From: Streptomyces galbus
Lineage (GTDB): Bacteria > Actinomycetota > Actinomycetes > Streptomycetales > Streptomycetaceae
Length of the DNA stretch: 64,000 bases
Direction of reading: 5' to 3'
Assembly: GCF_005280195.1 (NCBI RefSeq)
Contig: NZ_SZPR01000012.1
Location: 458,861-522,860 of the forward strand
Shown piece by piece: positions 25,953-34,828 of this stretch. The position numbers and the translations under genes are program-made. Every line of letters begins with the position of its first letter. The first letter of the stretch is position 1. The notes under the pieces were generated by a model, which was not told where the DNA came from, made no database searches, and saw nothing but the letters and a program-made list of their open reading frames with translations.

Positions 25953-28769
25953 CTAGGTGAACTGGCGCCGCACCAGCTCGTGCAGGCGGCCCGCCGGGTC
26001 CGCGAGGAGCTCGGCCGGGGTGCCCTGCTGGACGACCTTGCCGTGCTCCATCACCACGACGCGGTCCGCGTCCAGCACCGTCGACAGGCGGTGGGCGATG
26101 ACGATGCGGGTGGCGTTGAGCTTCCGGGTGCTGTCGATGACCGTGCGCTGGGTCTCGTTGTCGAGCGCGCTGGTCGCCTCGTCGAAGAACAGGATGCGCG
26201 GCCGGCGGATCAGCGCCTGCGCGATCATCAGGCGCTGGCGCTGACCGCCCGAGACCGATCCGGTGCCCGAGACGATCGTGTGCAGCCCCATCGGCATGCG
26301 CCGGATGTCCTCCGCGAGGCCCGCCAGCTCGGCCGCCGCCATCACCTCCTCGGGCGTGTACGCCTCGGTGCCGCAGATGACGTCCATGATCGAGCCGGTG
26401 AACGGCTGCGCGTGCTGGAGCACCACCCCGCACTGCCGGCGCACCGCCGACTGGTCGAGGGCGGCCAGGTCCTGGCCGTCGTAAAGGACACTGCCGGAGA
26501 GCGGGCGGTCGAAGCCGATCAGCAGGCGCAGCAGCGTCGACTTGCCGCAGCCGCTCGGCCCGACCACCGCCACGAACTCGCCCGGCCGTGCCTCGAACGA
26601 CACGTCGTCCAGCACCAGGGGCCCGTCGTCGGCGTAGCGGAACGACAGGCGCCGCGCCTCGACCGCGCCCGACAGCGGACCCGGCCGGGTGCTCCCGGAC
26701 CGCACCTCGGGCGTCGCCTCCAGCACCGGCCTGATCTCCTCGAACAGCGGCAGCGCCGCCACCGCCGCCACGAACGCCCCGGTCAGCGAGGTGACCGAGG
26801 TCAGCAGCATCGTCATCGAGGTGGTGAAGGTGAGGAAGTCCGCCGCCGACAGCGCACCGCGCGCCGGGCCGGCCAGCAGCATGAACATCAGCAGCGAGCA
26901 CAGCGGCAGGTACACCGCGCCCAGCACCGCGTTCAGATTCTTGATCCGGCCGAGGCGCTGCTGCAGCTCCCGGCTGCGCGCGAACTGCGCCGCCCAGGCC
27001 GCGTAGGCGTAGTTCTCGGCCGCCGCCATCCGCAGCTTCGGCAGTCCGCGCAGCGTCTGGAACGCCTGGTTGTTGAGCTTGTTGGTGAGCACCACCAGCC
27101 GGCGCTGCCAGCGCACCTGCCACAGGCCGAGCACGAGGAACACCCCGGCGACGACGACCAGCATCCCGACCGCCGCAAGCGCCATCGGCACGCTGAACCA
27201 CAGCAGCAGCCCCAGGTTGACCGCGCCGACCGTCGACGCCTGCACCACCGAAGGACCGAGCCCCGCCAGCAGCCGCCGGATCGCGCTGACGCCCATGGCG
27301 GCGCTCGCCAGCTCACCCGTCGACCGCTCGGCGAAGAACCGCGTCGGCAGCCGCAGCAGACGGTCCCACACGGCGGGCTGCAGCGTCGCCTCCACCCGTC
27401 CCTCGAGGCGCAGGATCGTCAGGTTCTGCAACAGCATGAACGCGGCCGCGACGACACCGGCGACCATCACCGCCAGGCACACCCGCACGATCGGGCCCTC
27501 CTGCGCCCGCGGCACGTACGCGCCGAGCACCCGGCCCGTCGCGAGCGGCACCAGCGCGCCGATCGCCACCGTCACCAGCCCGCTGAGCAGCAGGTTCGTC
27601 AGGTCCCGGCCGGTGCCGCGCATGCTGAAGCGCAGCAGCCGCAAGGGGCTCGGCGCCCGGTCGGGCAGCGGCCGGTAGAACATCACCGCGCGCGGCTCGA
27701 ACTCCGGCGCGTTGGCCTTCTCGACCGGTGTCTCCCGCCCGGTCGCCGGGTGCACGGCGACGTAGCCGCCGCGCCGCCACAGCAGCGCCACCGGCGCCCC
27801 GGACAGCGCCCGGTGGCCGACCAGGGGGCCGACGTCGTCCCGCCACCAGCGGCCGTCCAGGCGGACGGCCCGGGTGCGCACCCGCGAGGCGAGCGCGATC
27901 CGCTCCACCGGGTCCAGCCGGTCGCCGCCCGCGCCCATCCGCTCCGGCGCGGCCAGCGCGATCCCCGCGGCCTGCGCCACCAGCTTGCACGCCGCGTACG
28001 TGGCGTCCGCGTCGGCGGCCGTGGCCCGCTGTCCCGCGGGCCCCACGATCGCCGCGAGCAGCGTCCGGTCGGCCTGGGCACGGACCGCCTCACCGGCCTT
28101 GATGCCGGCGGCCGTCCGCGTCTCGTGGGTGCGCTCCAGTTGCTCGATCCAGCGGTCCAGCGTGGTCAGCAGGCGGTACTGCTGCTCGACCATGCCCTGC
28201 CACACCGCCGGGTCCATCAGCAGGTCGGCGGCCGCCTCGGCGCCGTACAGCGCGCCGTACCGGACGCTGCCGGGCGGCACCTGCATCCAGAACACGTCGT
28301 CGTCCGTGGTGTGCGCGGGCCGCTCCGCGCCCATCGGCGCCTGGAAGAGGACCGACAGACCGCGCCCGACGCCGAGGGCGAGCGCGTACTCCAGCGGGCT
28401 CGTCTCCGGCGGCACGTACTGGGGGTTGCCGTACGCGTCGTACGCCCAGGTCTGGGTCTGCGCCGGCTGGTACAGCTCGCGCAGCCCGATCCGGTGCACC
28501 ACGCAGTCGCGCAGCGGGCGGGCCACCAGCGTGTGCTCCGCTCCGGTGACCGGGCCGAGCAGCAGCGAGCCCGCCTCCAGCCGGCCCAGGTGGTGCCAGT
28601 GGCCCTCCTGCCGCGCGTCCACCGCGAACAGGTCCAGCGCGCCGGACGTCACCAGCCACAGCACCTGCGGCCCTTCCAGGTCCAGCCGGGTCAGGCCCGA
28701 GCAGTCGACGCGCGCGCCGAGCTGCCCGAGCGCGGCGAGCACCAGGTCACCTTCGTGGACGGCCGTCAT
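25953..28769 (-). CDS. NHLM-type peptide exporter, second ABC transporter subunit
   Basis: 938-aa half-transporter with a long non-catalytic N-terminus (about 1-350), a six-helix ABC membrane domain (about 370-650) and a C-terminal ATPase (about 690-938). Walker A is GPSGCGKST, signature VSGGQRQRLMIAQAL and Walker B ILFFDEATSALD. This matches the permease/ATPase paired with a C39 exporter in NHLM bacteriocin systems. Its ATG overlaps the previous gene's TGA by one base (TGATG), so translation is coupled. The open frame runs on far upstream through the neighbouring gene, but that is an out-of-frame shadow. Confidence 0.92.
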   Translation of the reverse strand: MTAVHEGDLVLAALGQLGARVDCSGLTRLDLEGPQVLWLVTSGALDLFAVDARQEGHWHHLGRLEAGSLLLGPVTGAEHTLVARPLRDCVVHRIGLRELYQPAQTQTWAYDAYGNPQYVPPETSPLEYALALGVGRGLSVLFQAPMGAERPAHTTDDDVFWMQVPPGSVRYGALYGAEAAADLLMDPAVWQGMVEQQYRLLTTLDRWIEQLERTHETRTAAGIKAGEAVRAQADRTLLAAIVGPAGQRATAADADATYAACKLVAQAAGIALAAPERMGAGGDRLDPVERIALASRVRTRAVRLDGRWWRDDVGPLVGHRALSGAPVALLWRRGGYVAVHPATGRETPVEKANAPEFEPRAVMFYRPLPDRAPSPLRLLRFSMRGTGRDLTNLLLSGLVTVAIGALVPLATGRVLGAYVPRAQEGPIVRVCLAVMVAGVVAAAFMLLQNLTILRLEGRVEATLQPAVWDRLLRLPTRFFAERSTGELASAAMGVSAIRRLLAGLGPSVVQASTVGAVNLGLLLWFSVPMALAAVGMLVVVAGVFLVLGLWQVRWQRRLVVLTNKLNNQAFQTLRGLPKLRMAAAENYAYAAWAAQFARSRELQQRLGRIKNLNAVLGAVYLPLCSLLMFMLLAGPARGALSAADFLTFTTSMTMLLTSVTSLTGAFVAAVAALPLFEEIRPVLEATPEVRSGSTRPGPLSGAVEARRLSFRYADDGPLVLDDVSFEARPGEFVAVVGPSGCGKSTLLRLLIGFDRPLSGSVLYDGQDLAALDQSAVRRQCGVVLQHAQPFTGSIMDVICGTEAYTPEEVMAAAELAGLAEDIRRMPMGLHTIVSGTGSVSGGQRQRLMIAQALIRRPRILFFDEATSALDNETQRTVIDSTRKLNATRIVIAHRLSTVLDADRVVVMEHGKVVQQGTPAELLADPAGRLHELVRRQFT

Positions 28770-30991
28770 CACCGCTCCCCGACCAGCGCCGCGTACGCGC
28801 CGCCGCGCGCCACCAGCTCCTCGTGCCGCCCGCGCTCGACCACCGTGCCGTGCTGCAGGACGACGATCTCGTCGCTGTCCCGCACGGTGCTGAGCCGGTG
28901 GGCGATCACCACGCACGCGCAGCCGCGCCGGCGCAGGTTGTCCATCACGACCTGCTCGGTCTCCGCGTCCAGCGCGCTGGTCACCTCGTCCAGCACCAGG
29001 ATGCTCGGCCGGCGCACCAACGCCCGGGCGATCTCCAGGCGTTGCCGCTGGCCGCCGGAGAAGTTGCGGCCGTCCTGCTCGACCCGGCTGTGGATGCCGC
29101 CCGGCCGGCGCGTCACCACGTCGTACAGGGCCGCGTCCCGCAGCGCCTCGACCACGGCGTCGTCCGGGATCGACGGGTCCCACAGCGCCACGTTGTCGCG
29201 GACGGTGCCCTCGAAGAGGAACACCTCCTGGTCGACGAAGGACACCGAGGCGGCGAGCGCCCCGCGCGGGATGTCCTCCAGCCGCTGCCCGTCGATGCGG
29301 ATGACGCCCTCCCACGGCGCGTACAGCCCCGAGATGAGCCGGGACACGGTCGACTTGCCGCTGCCCGAGCCGCCGACCAGCGCCACCTGCCGGCCCGGCC
29401 CCACCGTCAGGTCGAAACCGCTCAGCAGCGGCGCGTCCAGCGGGCTGTAGCCGAAGGTGACGTTCTCCAGCTCGACGTGCCCGCGCAGCCGGCGCGTGAC
29501 GTCGGCGCCGCCGGGGCGGTCGTACAACGGGTCGGCACGGAAGCTCTCGACGTCCTTGAGCCGGGCCACGTCCGCGGCGAAGTCCTGGATGCGGCCCGCG
29601 ACCCCGTTGAGCCGGGTCAGCGGCGCCGTGAAGCGGGTGACCAGGGCCTGGAACGCCACCAGCAGCCCCACCGACAGGTGCCCCTCGATCGCCCGCAGCC
29701 CGCCGATCCACAGGATCAGCGCGCTGTTGAGGGTGGCCAGCGTCGGCGCGACCACACCCAGCCAGGCGCTCGGCACCCCGAGCCGCTGCTGCTCCTCCAG
29801 CGTGGTGGCGTGCTGCCCCGCCCACTTGCGGAAGTAGCCGTCCTCGCCGCCGGTCGCCTTCATCGTCTCGATCAACTGCAGCCCGGTGTACGCCGTGTTG
29901 GTCAGCCGTGCCGTGTCCGCGCGCAGCTTCGCCGTCCGCGTCGCCCGCAGCCGCACCACGATCCGCATGGCCACGACGTTCAGCAGCGCCACCCCCACCC
30001 CGACGAAGGTGAGCTGCGGGTCGTAGCTGTACAGCAGCACCGCGTACAGCACCACGACCACCGCGTCCACGCCCGCCGAGGCCAGGTCGCGGGCCAGTGT
30101 CTCGGCCACCGCGTCGTTGGACTGCAGCCGCTGCACCAGGTCGGCCGGGCTGCGCTGGGCGAAGAACGTCACCGGCAGCCGCAGCAGATGGCGCAGGAAG
30201 CGGGCGCTGGACAGGGTGGAGGAGATGATCCGGCCGTGGTGCAGGTTGGCCTGCTGCAGCCAGGTGAGCACCAGGGTGAGCAGCACGCAGGCGCCCATCG
30301 ACGTGAACAGCACGCCGAGCAGCGAGGTCTGGCCGTCGATCAGGAACAGGTCGATGTAGGTGCGGCTCAGCGCGGGCACCGCCGCGCCCACCACGACCAG
30401 CAGCAGGCTGGCCAGCACGGCCGCCGGCAGGGTGCCCGCCGTGCCGCGCAGCCGGGCGGGCAACGCCCCCAGCACACCCGGCCGGCGCCCGCCCCGCGTG
30501 AAGCCCTCGCCCGGCTCCAGGACCAGCACCACGCCGGTGAAGCTGCCGTCGAAGTCCTCCATCGGCACGAACCGGCGCCCCTTGCCGGGGTCGTTGACGA
30601 ACACCCCGCGCCGCCCGAAGCGGCGGCCCATGCCGTCGTAGACGACGTAGTGGTTGAACTCCCAGAACAGGATCGCCGGCGCCCGCACCTCCGCGAGGGC
30701 GGCCAGGTCCATCTGCATGCCCTTGGCGGTCAGGCCGTAACTGCGCGCCGCCTTCAGCAGGTTGCTCGCGCGCGAGCCGTCCCGGGAGACGCCGCACGCG
30801 ATGCGCAGCTCCTCCAGCGGGACGTGCCGGCCGTAGTGGGCGAGCACCATGGCGAGGGACGCGGCGCCGCACTCGACGGCCTCCATCTGCAGCACGGTCG
30901 GGGTGCGGACCGTCTTCTCCCGGCTGCGGGGGACCGACCGCCGCGGCGGTGCGGCGCGCCGGCGACCGCGGGTCTCCTGGGCGGTGGTCAC
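28769..30991 (-). CDS. C39 peptidase/ABC exporter of a Gly-Gly peptide
   Basis: 740-aa bifunctional exporter. The N-terminal C39 cysteine peptidase (about 25-155) has Cys41 (VECGAASLAM), His114 (EFNHYVVYDG) and Asp134 (VNDPGKGRR), so it should be active. The membrane domain covers about 175-440. The ATPase (about 490-740) has GGSGSGKST, FSGGQRQRLEIARAL and SILVLDEVTSALD. It cleaves peptides after a double glycine while exporting them. The GTG start overlaps the HlyD gene stop (GTGA). Its evident substrate is the peptide encoded at 31889-32104. Confidence 0.95.
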   Translation of the reverse strand: MTTAQETRGRRRAAPPRRSVPRSREKTVRTPTVLQMEAVECGAASLAMVLAHYGRHVPLEELRIACGVSRDGSRASNLLKAARSYGLTAKGMQMDLAALAEVRAPAILFWEFNHYVVYDGMGRRFGRRGVFVNDPGKGRRFVPMEDFDGSFTGVVLVLEPGEGFTRGGRRPGVLGALPARLRGTAGTLPAAVLASLLLVVVGAAVPALSRTYIDLFLIDGQTSLLGVLFTSMGACVLLTLVLTWLQQANLHHGRIISSTLSSARFLRHLLRLPVTFFAQRSPADLVQRLQSNDAVAETLARDLASAGVDAVVVVLYAVLLYSYDPQLTFVGVGVALLNVVAMRIVVRLRATRTAKLRADTARLTNTAYTGLQLIETMKATGGEDGYFRKWAGQHATTLEEQQRLGVPSAWLGVVAPTLATLNSALILWIGGLRAIEGHLSVGLLVAFQALVTRFTAPLTRLNGVAGRIQDFAADVARLKDVESFRADPLYDRPGGADVTRRLRGHVELENVTFGYSPLDAPLLSGFDLTVGPGRQVALVGGSGSGKSTVSRLISGLYAPWEGVIRIDGQRLEDIPRGALAASVSFVDQEVFLFEGTVRDNVALWDPSIPDDAVVEALRDAALYDVVTRRPGGIHSRVEQDGRNFSGGQRQRLEIARALVRRPSILVLDEVTSALDAETEQVVMDNLRRRGCACVVIAHRLSTVRDSDEIVVLQHGTVVERGRHEELVARGGAYAALVGER

Positions 30992-31794
30992 GGCAGCAGC
31001 CAATCGACGGGACGCTGGTCGGCCAGCCGGATCGAGCCCGTGGCCAGGGTCATGGAGGTCAGGGCGTACGGCGGTCCGTCGTGCGAGGACCAGCGGTAGC
31101 CGCTCTTCGTCGTGGCGGAGGCGTCCAGCCGGACCAGCACCGCGACCGGGCGGCCGGTGCGGGTGAACTGCTCGCCGAGCTGGCTGTCGCCGAGGAACGC
31201 GGCGATCTGCCGGGCCGACTGCGCGGTGCGGTCCACCGCCTTCACCCGTCCGCGCAGCACGCCGTACCGCTGCGCGGGGACGGTCTGCACGGTCAGGTCG
31301 ACGGGCGCGTCCGCGGGGATCGAGGCGGCGTTCTCCGCGGGCACGTAGACCGTCGCGTAGAGCGGGTCGTCGGCGTGGGCGACCTTCTCGACGGCTGCGA
31401 CGTCTGCGCCGGTGGAGATGATCTGCCCGATGCTCGCCGCGAGGGCGGTGATGCGGCCCGCGGCGACCGTCCGCACGACCGTGTCGCCGTCGGCCGTGCG
31501 CACCTTCAGCACGGGGGCGCCGGCCGGGAGCCGTTCGCCCTCCTTCGCCAGTACCGCCGTGACCTGCCCGGCGGCGGGACTCTGCAGGACGTAACTGCCC
31601 TCCCCGTGGGTGAGGACGGCGGGCGCGCTCACCGTGGAGGCGACCGAGCCGGTCACCGCCCACACGGACGCGGCCGCGACGACGAGCACCGTCACGCACA
31701 GCACGAGCCAGCCCTGCGGACGCGCGAAGCGCACCGGCAGGTCGAGCTCCTCGGGCGACTGGAGCTTGGCGAGGGCCTGTTGACGAAACTGCAT
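30988..31794 (-). CDS. HlyD-type secretion protein of the NHLM exporter
   Basis: 268-aa membrane-fusion-like protein. A cytoplasmic N-terminus leads to one TM helix (about 27-49, WLVLCVTVLVVAAASVWAV), then a biotinyl-lipoyl-like hammerhead (GEGSYVLQSPAAGQVTAVLAKEG split across two strands) and a beta-barrel part. In Gram-positives these proteins assist ABC peptide exporters. ATG 31794 is preferred with GGGAAGG close upstream; a GTG at 31806 would add four residues. It overlaps the C39 exporter gene by 4 bp. A hairpin separates it from the peptide gene. Confidence 0.92.
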   Translation of the reverse strand: MQFRQQALAKLQSPEELDLPVRFARPQGWLVLCVTVLVVAAASVWAVTGSVASTVSAPAVLTHGEGSYVLQSPAAGQVTAVLAKEGERLPAGAPVLKVRTADGDTVVRTVAAGRITALAASIGQIISTGADVAAVEKVAHADDPLYATVYVPAENAASIPADAPVDLTVQTVPAQRYGVLRGRVKAVDRTAQSARQIAAFLGDSQLGEQFTRTGRPVAVLVRLDASATTKSGYRWSSHDGPPYALTSMTLATGSIRLADQRPVDWLLP

Positions 31795-31839
31795 GGACCT
31801 TCCCACGCCCTGGGGGGCGACGGCTGTCGGGGCACCCGT

Positions 31840-31871
31840 GAGTCCCGGAACCGCGCACGGCTCCGGGACTC
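31840..31871 (-). terminator. Attenuating hairpin between peptide and exporter genes
   Basis: 14-bp stem (GAGTCCCGGAACCG at 31840-31853 against 31858-31871, one mismatch) with a GCAC loop. Placed just after the peptide gene, it probably lets some transcription pass, so the peptide is made in excess over its exporter. Confidence 0.7.
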
Positions 31872-31888
31872 AGGGCGACCGGGTGCGA

Positions 31889-32104
31889 TCAGAGACCGGC
31901 GACCAGGTTGGTGACCGGGGCCACGTTCAGGCCGGTGACACCCTCGACCGTGGAGACGGCGGTGTCGACCAGGCCGGTGACCGGGGCGATGCCGTCCACC
32001 GCACCGGTGACGGTGTTCAGGGTGTTGAGCGACAGGCCGCCGGAGACGTTGTCGAGCTCGGCGTCGGAGATCTCGACGGTCTCGACCTGGGGGGTGGAGT
32101 TCAT
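31889..32104 (-). CDS. Gly-Gly leader peptide with cysteine-free core
   Basis: 71-aa precursor. The 23-residue leader ends in the double-glycine site ELDNVSGG, after VEISDAELD typical of C39 substrates. The 48-residue core (from LSLNTLNTV) contains only L, S, N, T, V, G, A, D, I, P and E: no Cys, aromatic or basic residue, net charge about -3. It has two imperfect repeats, TVTGAVDGIAPVTGLVD and TVEGVTGLNVAPVTNLVA. ATG 32104 has a strong GGAAGGGAAG site. No lanthipeptide or other modifying enzyme is adjacent. Relatives are sometimes labelled type A2 lantipeptide, which the lack of cysteine argues against. Confidence 0.85.
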   Translation of the reverse strand: MNSTPQVETVEISDAELDNVSGGLSLNTLNTVTGAVDGIAPVTGLVDTAVSTVEGVTGLNVAPVTNLVAGL

Positions 32105-32502
32105 GGGGGAACTTCCCTTCCTATGGATATTCACAAGGGGCCGCCGGAGCGCTGAGCGGTGCTCCCGCGGTGCGTTGGATGTAAGCAGGTCCGCGCCCCG
32201 CACAGCCACTCAACCCGGCCCCCCACCTGCGAACTTGGCTCTGCGGGGCAGCAAACGGTGACGGTGTGCCCACGGCTTTCCGGCGAGTCCTTCACAGGTC
32301 GTGCGGCAACGGCACCCCGGCACGCGGGCGACACGCACCGCGAATCCGGCACTCCCGCCCCAAAGGCGTGCCGCGGTGCCCGGGAGTTGTGCAGAAGCCC
32401 CGTGCGCGGTGACCCCGTTGGGCATTCGCTGTGCAGATTCTCTGGAGCGAAGAGTGGGGCGCCCATCCATGACGCAGCGTCAGGTGCCGGTCACCGTGCG
32501 TC
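32105..32502. other. 398-bp intergenic region upstream of the peptide operon
   Basis: It separates the peptide gene from the end of the thioesterase gene; both are on the minus strand. It should contain the promoter of the peptide-export operon. No gene or clear operator is visible. An imperfect palindrome (GGAGCGCTGAGCGGTGCTCC, 32146-32165) lies 42 bp upstream of the peptide start. Confidence 0.5.
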
Positions 32503-32916
32503 TCAGCCCAGGAGTGCGTACACGGTGCTCGCCCGCGCGGCGAGTTCCCCGGTGCGCTCGGCGGTCATCACGACGTCCGCGAACGCCATCCGCCGGCCCA
32601 GCTTGGTCAGGACCGCCTCGATCAGGACGTCCGAGTCGGTCACCGCCCGCTGGAACGACGTGGACTGCTGAACCGTCGTCATGGGGCCGTACGCGCCGCG
32701 GGCCGAGGACACGGCGATCACCGTGGCGGTGTCCGCGGCCGCCATCAGCGCCTGCCCCGACAGCCCCCCGCCCTCCCGCGCCAGCGCCCCCGACCAGGGA
32801 AGACGCAGCACGGCCCGGTCGGGGCCCAGGGACGTGACCGACAGGCCCAGGGCCCGCACCCAGGGCGCGAAGTTGTCGGCGAGGATCGTGTCGGCTTCGG
32901 CGGTCGTCATCGTCAT
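32503..32916 (-). CDS. Hotdog-fold thioesterase (PaaI-like)
   Basis: 137-aa single hotdog domain. The pattern GGGLSGQALMAAADTATVIAV (helix carrying the acidic active-site residue) and TTVQQSTSFQRAV (strand) match PaaI/YdiI thioesterases that hydrolyse acyl-CoA. ATG 32916 follows GAAGGA; a second ATG two codons on is less well placed. It stands alone and nothing suggests a link to the peptide exporter downstream. The acyl substrate is unknown. Confidence 0.85.
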   Translation of the reverse strand: MTMTTAEADTILADNFAPWVRALGLSVTSLGPDRAVLRLPWSGALAREGGGLSGQALMAAADTATVIAVSSARGAYGPMTTVQQSTSFQRAVTDSDVLIEAVLTKLGRRMAFADVVMTAERTGELAARASTVYALLG

Positions 32917-33108
32917 GGGGGCGATCCTTCCCCGGTGTCGACCCCGGGACGCGGACCGTGGCCGAAACGGCCGCACGCGCCGGACGCCGCCCCGGCGGGG
33001 TTGAACGCACCGCCCGGCGCATGCGTACCAACGGCCAACCAGGCGCCGCTGTACGGGCTGCCGCACGGGCAGCACGAGACCCCGTCCCCCCCCAGGAGGT
33101 CGAAGAAG

Positions 33109-34482
33109 TTGAGTCACAAGCGAATTCCGAAGCGCAAGGCCGCCATCGCCGTCGGCGGTGTGGCGGCGCTCGGAGCGGCGGCCCTCCTGCTCCCCCAGGC
33201 GAACGCGTCCCAGGACGGCGGCAGCGGGGGCGGCGCGTCCACCGCTAGGACCCTCAAGGCGGACGACGCCTCCGACCTCTCCGCACAGCTCTCGAAACTG
33301 CTCGGTGACGCCTTCGCCGGGTCGTACTACGACTCCGCGAGCCGGCGGCTCGTCGTCGACGTCACCGACGTCTCGGGCGACGACGACGTGATCGTGCAGG
33401 CGAAGAAGGCCGGCGCCGAGGTGCGCCAGGTGGACAACAGCGCGGCCGAACTGAAGGCGGCGGCGCGGACGCTGAGGACGAAGGCGACCATCCCCGGTAC
33501 CGCCTGGGCGGTCGACCCCCGGACGAACAAGATCCTCGTCACCGCCGACTCCACCGTCACCGGAGCCCGGTGGGACCGGCTGGAGTCCACCGTCGACGGC
33601 CTCGGTTCCGGCATGGCCACCGTCAAGAAGTCCGCGGGCACCTTCAAGACCTTCGCCTCCGGCGGCGACGCCATCTTCGGCGGCGGCGCGCGCTGCTCCC
33701 TCGGCTTCAACGTCACCGCCGGCGACGGCTCCCCGGCCTTCCTGACGGCCGGTCACTGCGGGGTCGCCGCCCAGCAGTGGTCCGACGCGCAGAACGGCGC
33801 GCCGATCGCCACCGTCGACCAGGCGACCTTCCCCGGCAACGGTGACTTCGCGCTCGTGAAGTACGACGACCCGAACACCCAGGCGCCGAGCGACGTGAAC
33901 GTCGGCGGCGGACAGAGCGTGCAGATCCTCCAGGCCGCCGAGGCGACCGTGGGGCAGCAGGTGTTCCGCATGGGCAGCACCACCGGACTGCACGACGGCC
34001 AGGTGCTCGGCCTCGACGCCACGGTCAACTACCCCGAGGGCACCGTCACCGGCCTCATCCAGACCGACGTCTGCGCCGAGCCCGGCGACAGCGGCGGCTC
34101 GCTGTTCACCCAGGACGGCAGCGCCGTCGGGCTGACCTCCGGCGGCAGCGGCGACTGCACGTCCGGCGGTGAGACGTTCTTCCAGCCGGTCACCACCGCC
34201 CTCGCGGCGACGGGCGCGACGCTGGGCGACGCAGGCGCGGGCGGCCAGCAGGCCGGAGGCGACCAGCAGGCCGGGAACGGGCAGCAGGCGGGCGGCGACC
34301 AGACAGGCGGCGGCCAGGAGGCGGGCGCGGGCGCCGGTGACGGCTCCGCGGACGGCTCAGGAGCGGCCGACGACCAGTCCGGGGCGGACGCCTCGAACGG
34401 CCAGGCTTCCGGCACCGGCCAGGCGTCCGGCACCGGGCACGCCGGGCGGTCCGGCCGCTCGGGGCTGACCGACACCCACTGA
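33109..34482 (+). CDS. Secreted alpha-lytic-type serine protease (S1E)
   Basis: 457-aa streptogrisin-like protease. A basic signal peptide (IPKRKAAIAVGGVAALGAAA) leads to a pro-region (about 45-180), then the chymotrypsin-fold enzyme with catalytic His in LTAGHCG, Asp in NGDFALVKYDD and Ser in CAEPGDSGGSLF. The C-terminal 100 residues are a low-complexity Gly/Gln/Ala tail. TTG at 33109 is chosen because AGGAGGT lies 9 nt upstream and translation from there gives the signal peptide. A paralogue with a membrane anchor lies at 57258. The tail may bind the cell wall; its role is not known. Confidence 0.93.
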   Translation: MSHKRIPKRKAAIAVGGVAALGAAALLLPQANASQDGGSGGGASTARTLKADDASDLSAQLSKLLGDAFAGSYYDSASRRLVVDVTDVSGDDDVIVQAKKAGAEVRQVDNSAAELKAAARTLRTKATIPGTAWAVDPRTNKILVTADSTVTGARWDRLESTVDGLGSGMATVKKSAGTFKTFASGGDAIFGGGARCSLGFNVTAGDGSPAFLTAGHCGVAAQQWSDAQNGAPIATVDQATFPGNGDFALVKYDDPNTQAPSDVNVGGGQSVQILQAAEATVGQQVFRMGSTTGLHDGQVLGLDATVNYPEGTVTGLIQTDVCAEPGDSGGSLFTQDGSAVGLTSGGSGDCTSGGETFFQPVTTALAATGATLGDAGAGGQQAGGDQQAGNGQQAGGDQTGGGQEAGAGAGDGSADGSGAADDQSGADASNGQASGTGQASGTGHAGRSGRSGLTDTH

Positions 34483-34828
34483 CCCGGCACGGGCCCGCGC
34501 GCTTCCCCGCTCCGCGGGCCCGCGAAGCCCCACCGGCGGCTGCGCCCCGGTGGTGGAACGGTCCGGTCCTCCGGCGGGAGGACCGGACCGCCCCCGCGCG
34601 GGGGCGGGCGGCGGCGAGGGCACGCGCCCCGCGCCCTCTGCCCCGGACGGCCCAGGACCCCCGACGGACGGACACCGCGGCCCCGGGGGGCGCGACGCCG
34701 GGCGCAAGGGGCTCCCGCGATCGCCTTCCCGCCTGCGCGGGGCGGTCACAGGGGCTGCGCGGACGCCCCACAAGCGCTGTAATACCCACGTGGTCAGTCA
34801 GGGCGCTGCGGGACGCGGAGCGAGGACG
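34483..34828. other. 346-bp intergenic region with tandem hairpins
   Basis: The first part holds terminators (34560-34605). The last part has a promoter-like TAATAC at 34781, just upstream of an alternative GTG (34790) for the following phosphatase. No gene between. Confidence 0.5.
34560..34605 (+). terminator. Tandem terminator hairpins after the protease gene
   Basis: A 13-bp perfect stem (GGTCCGGTCCTCC, loop GGCG, complement to 34589) is followed directly by GCCCCC-GCGC-GGGGGC (34590-34605). Confidence 0.75.

Noticed and set aside
25980..29450. A 1156-codon plus-strand open frame opposite the exporter genes
   Set aside because: Same cause; composition is biased to His/Arg/Gln and no motif is present, whereas the minus strand has complete ABC motifs.
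25953..30872. A single 1639-codon minus-strand frame that could suggest a giant fused transporter
   Set aside because: Upstream of 28769 this frame is a shadow of the C39 exporter, which is in another frame with all motifs intact. The real gene starts at the TGATG overlap.
31889..32104. Peptide considered as a lanthipeptide precursor
   Set aside because: The core has no cysteine, and no LanM, LanB/C or LanKC gene is adjacent.
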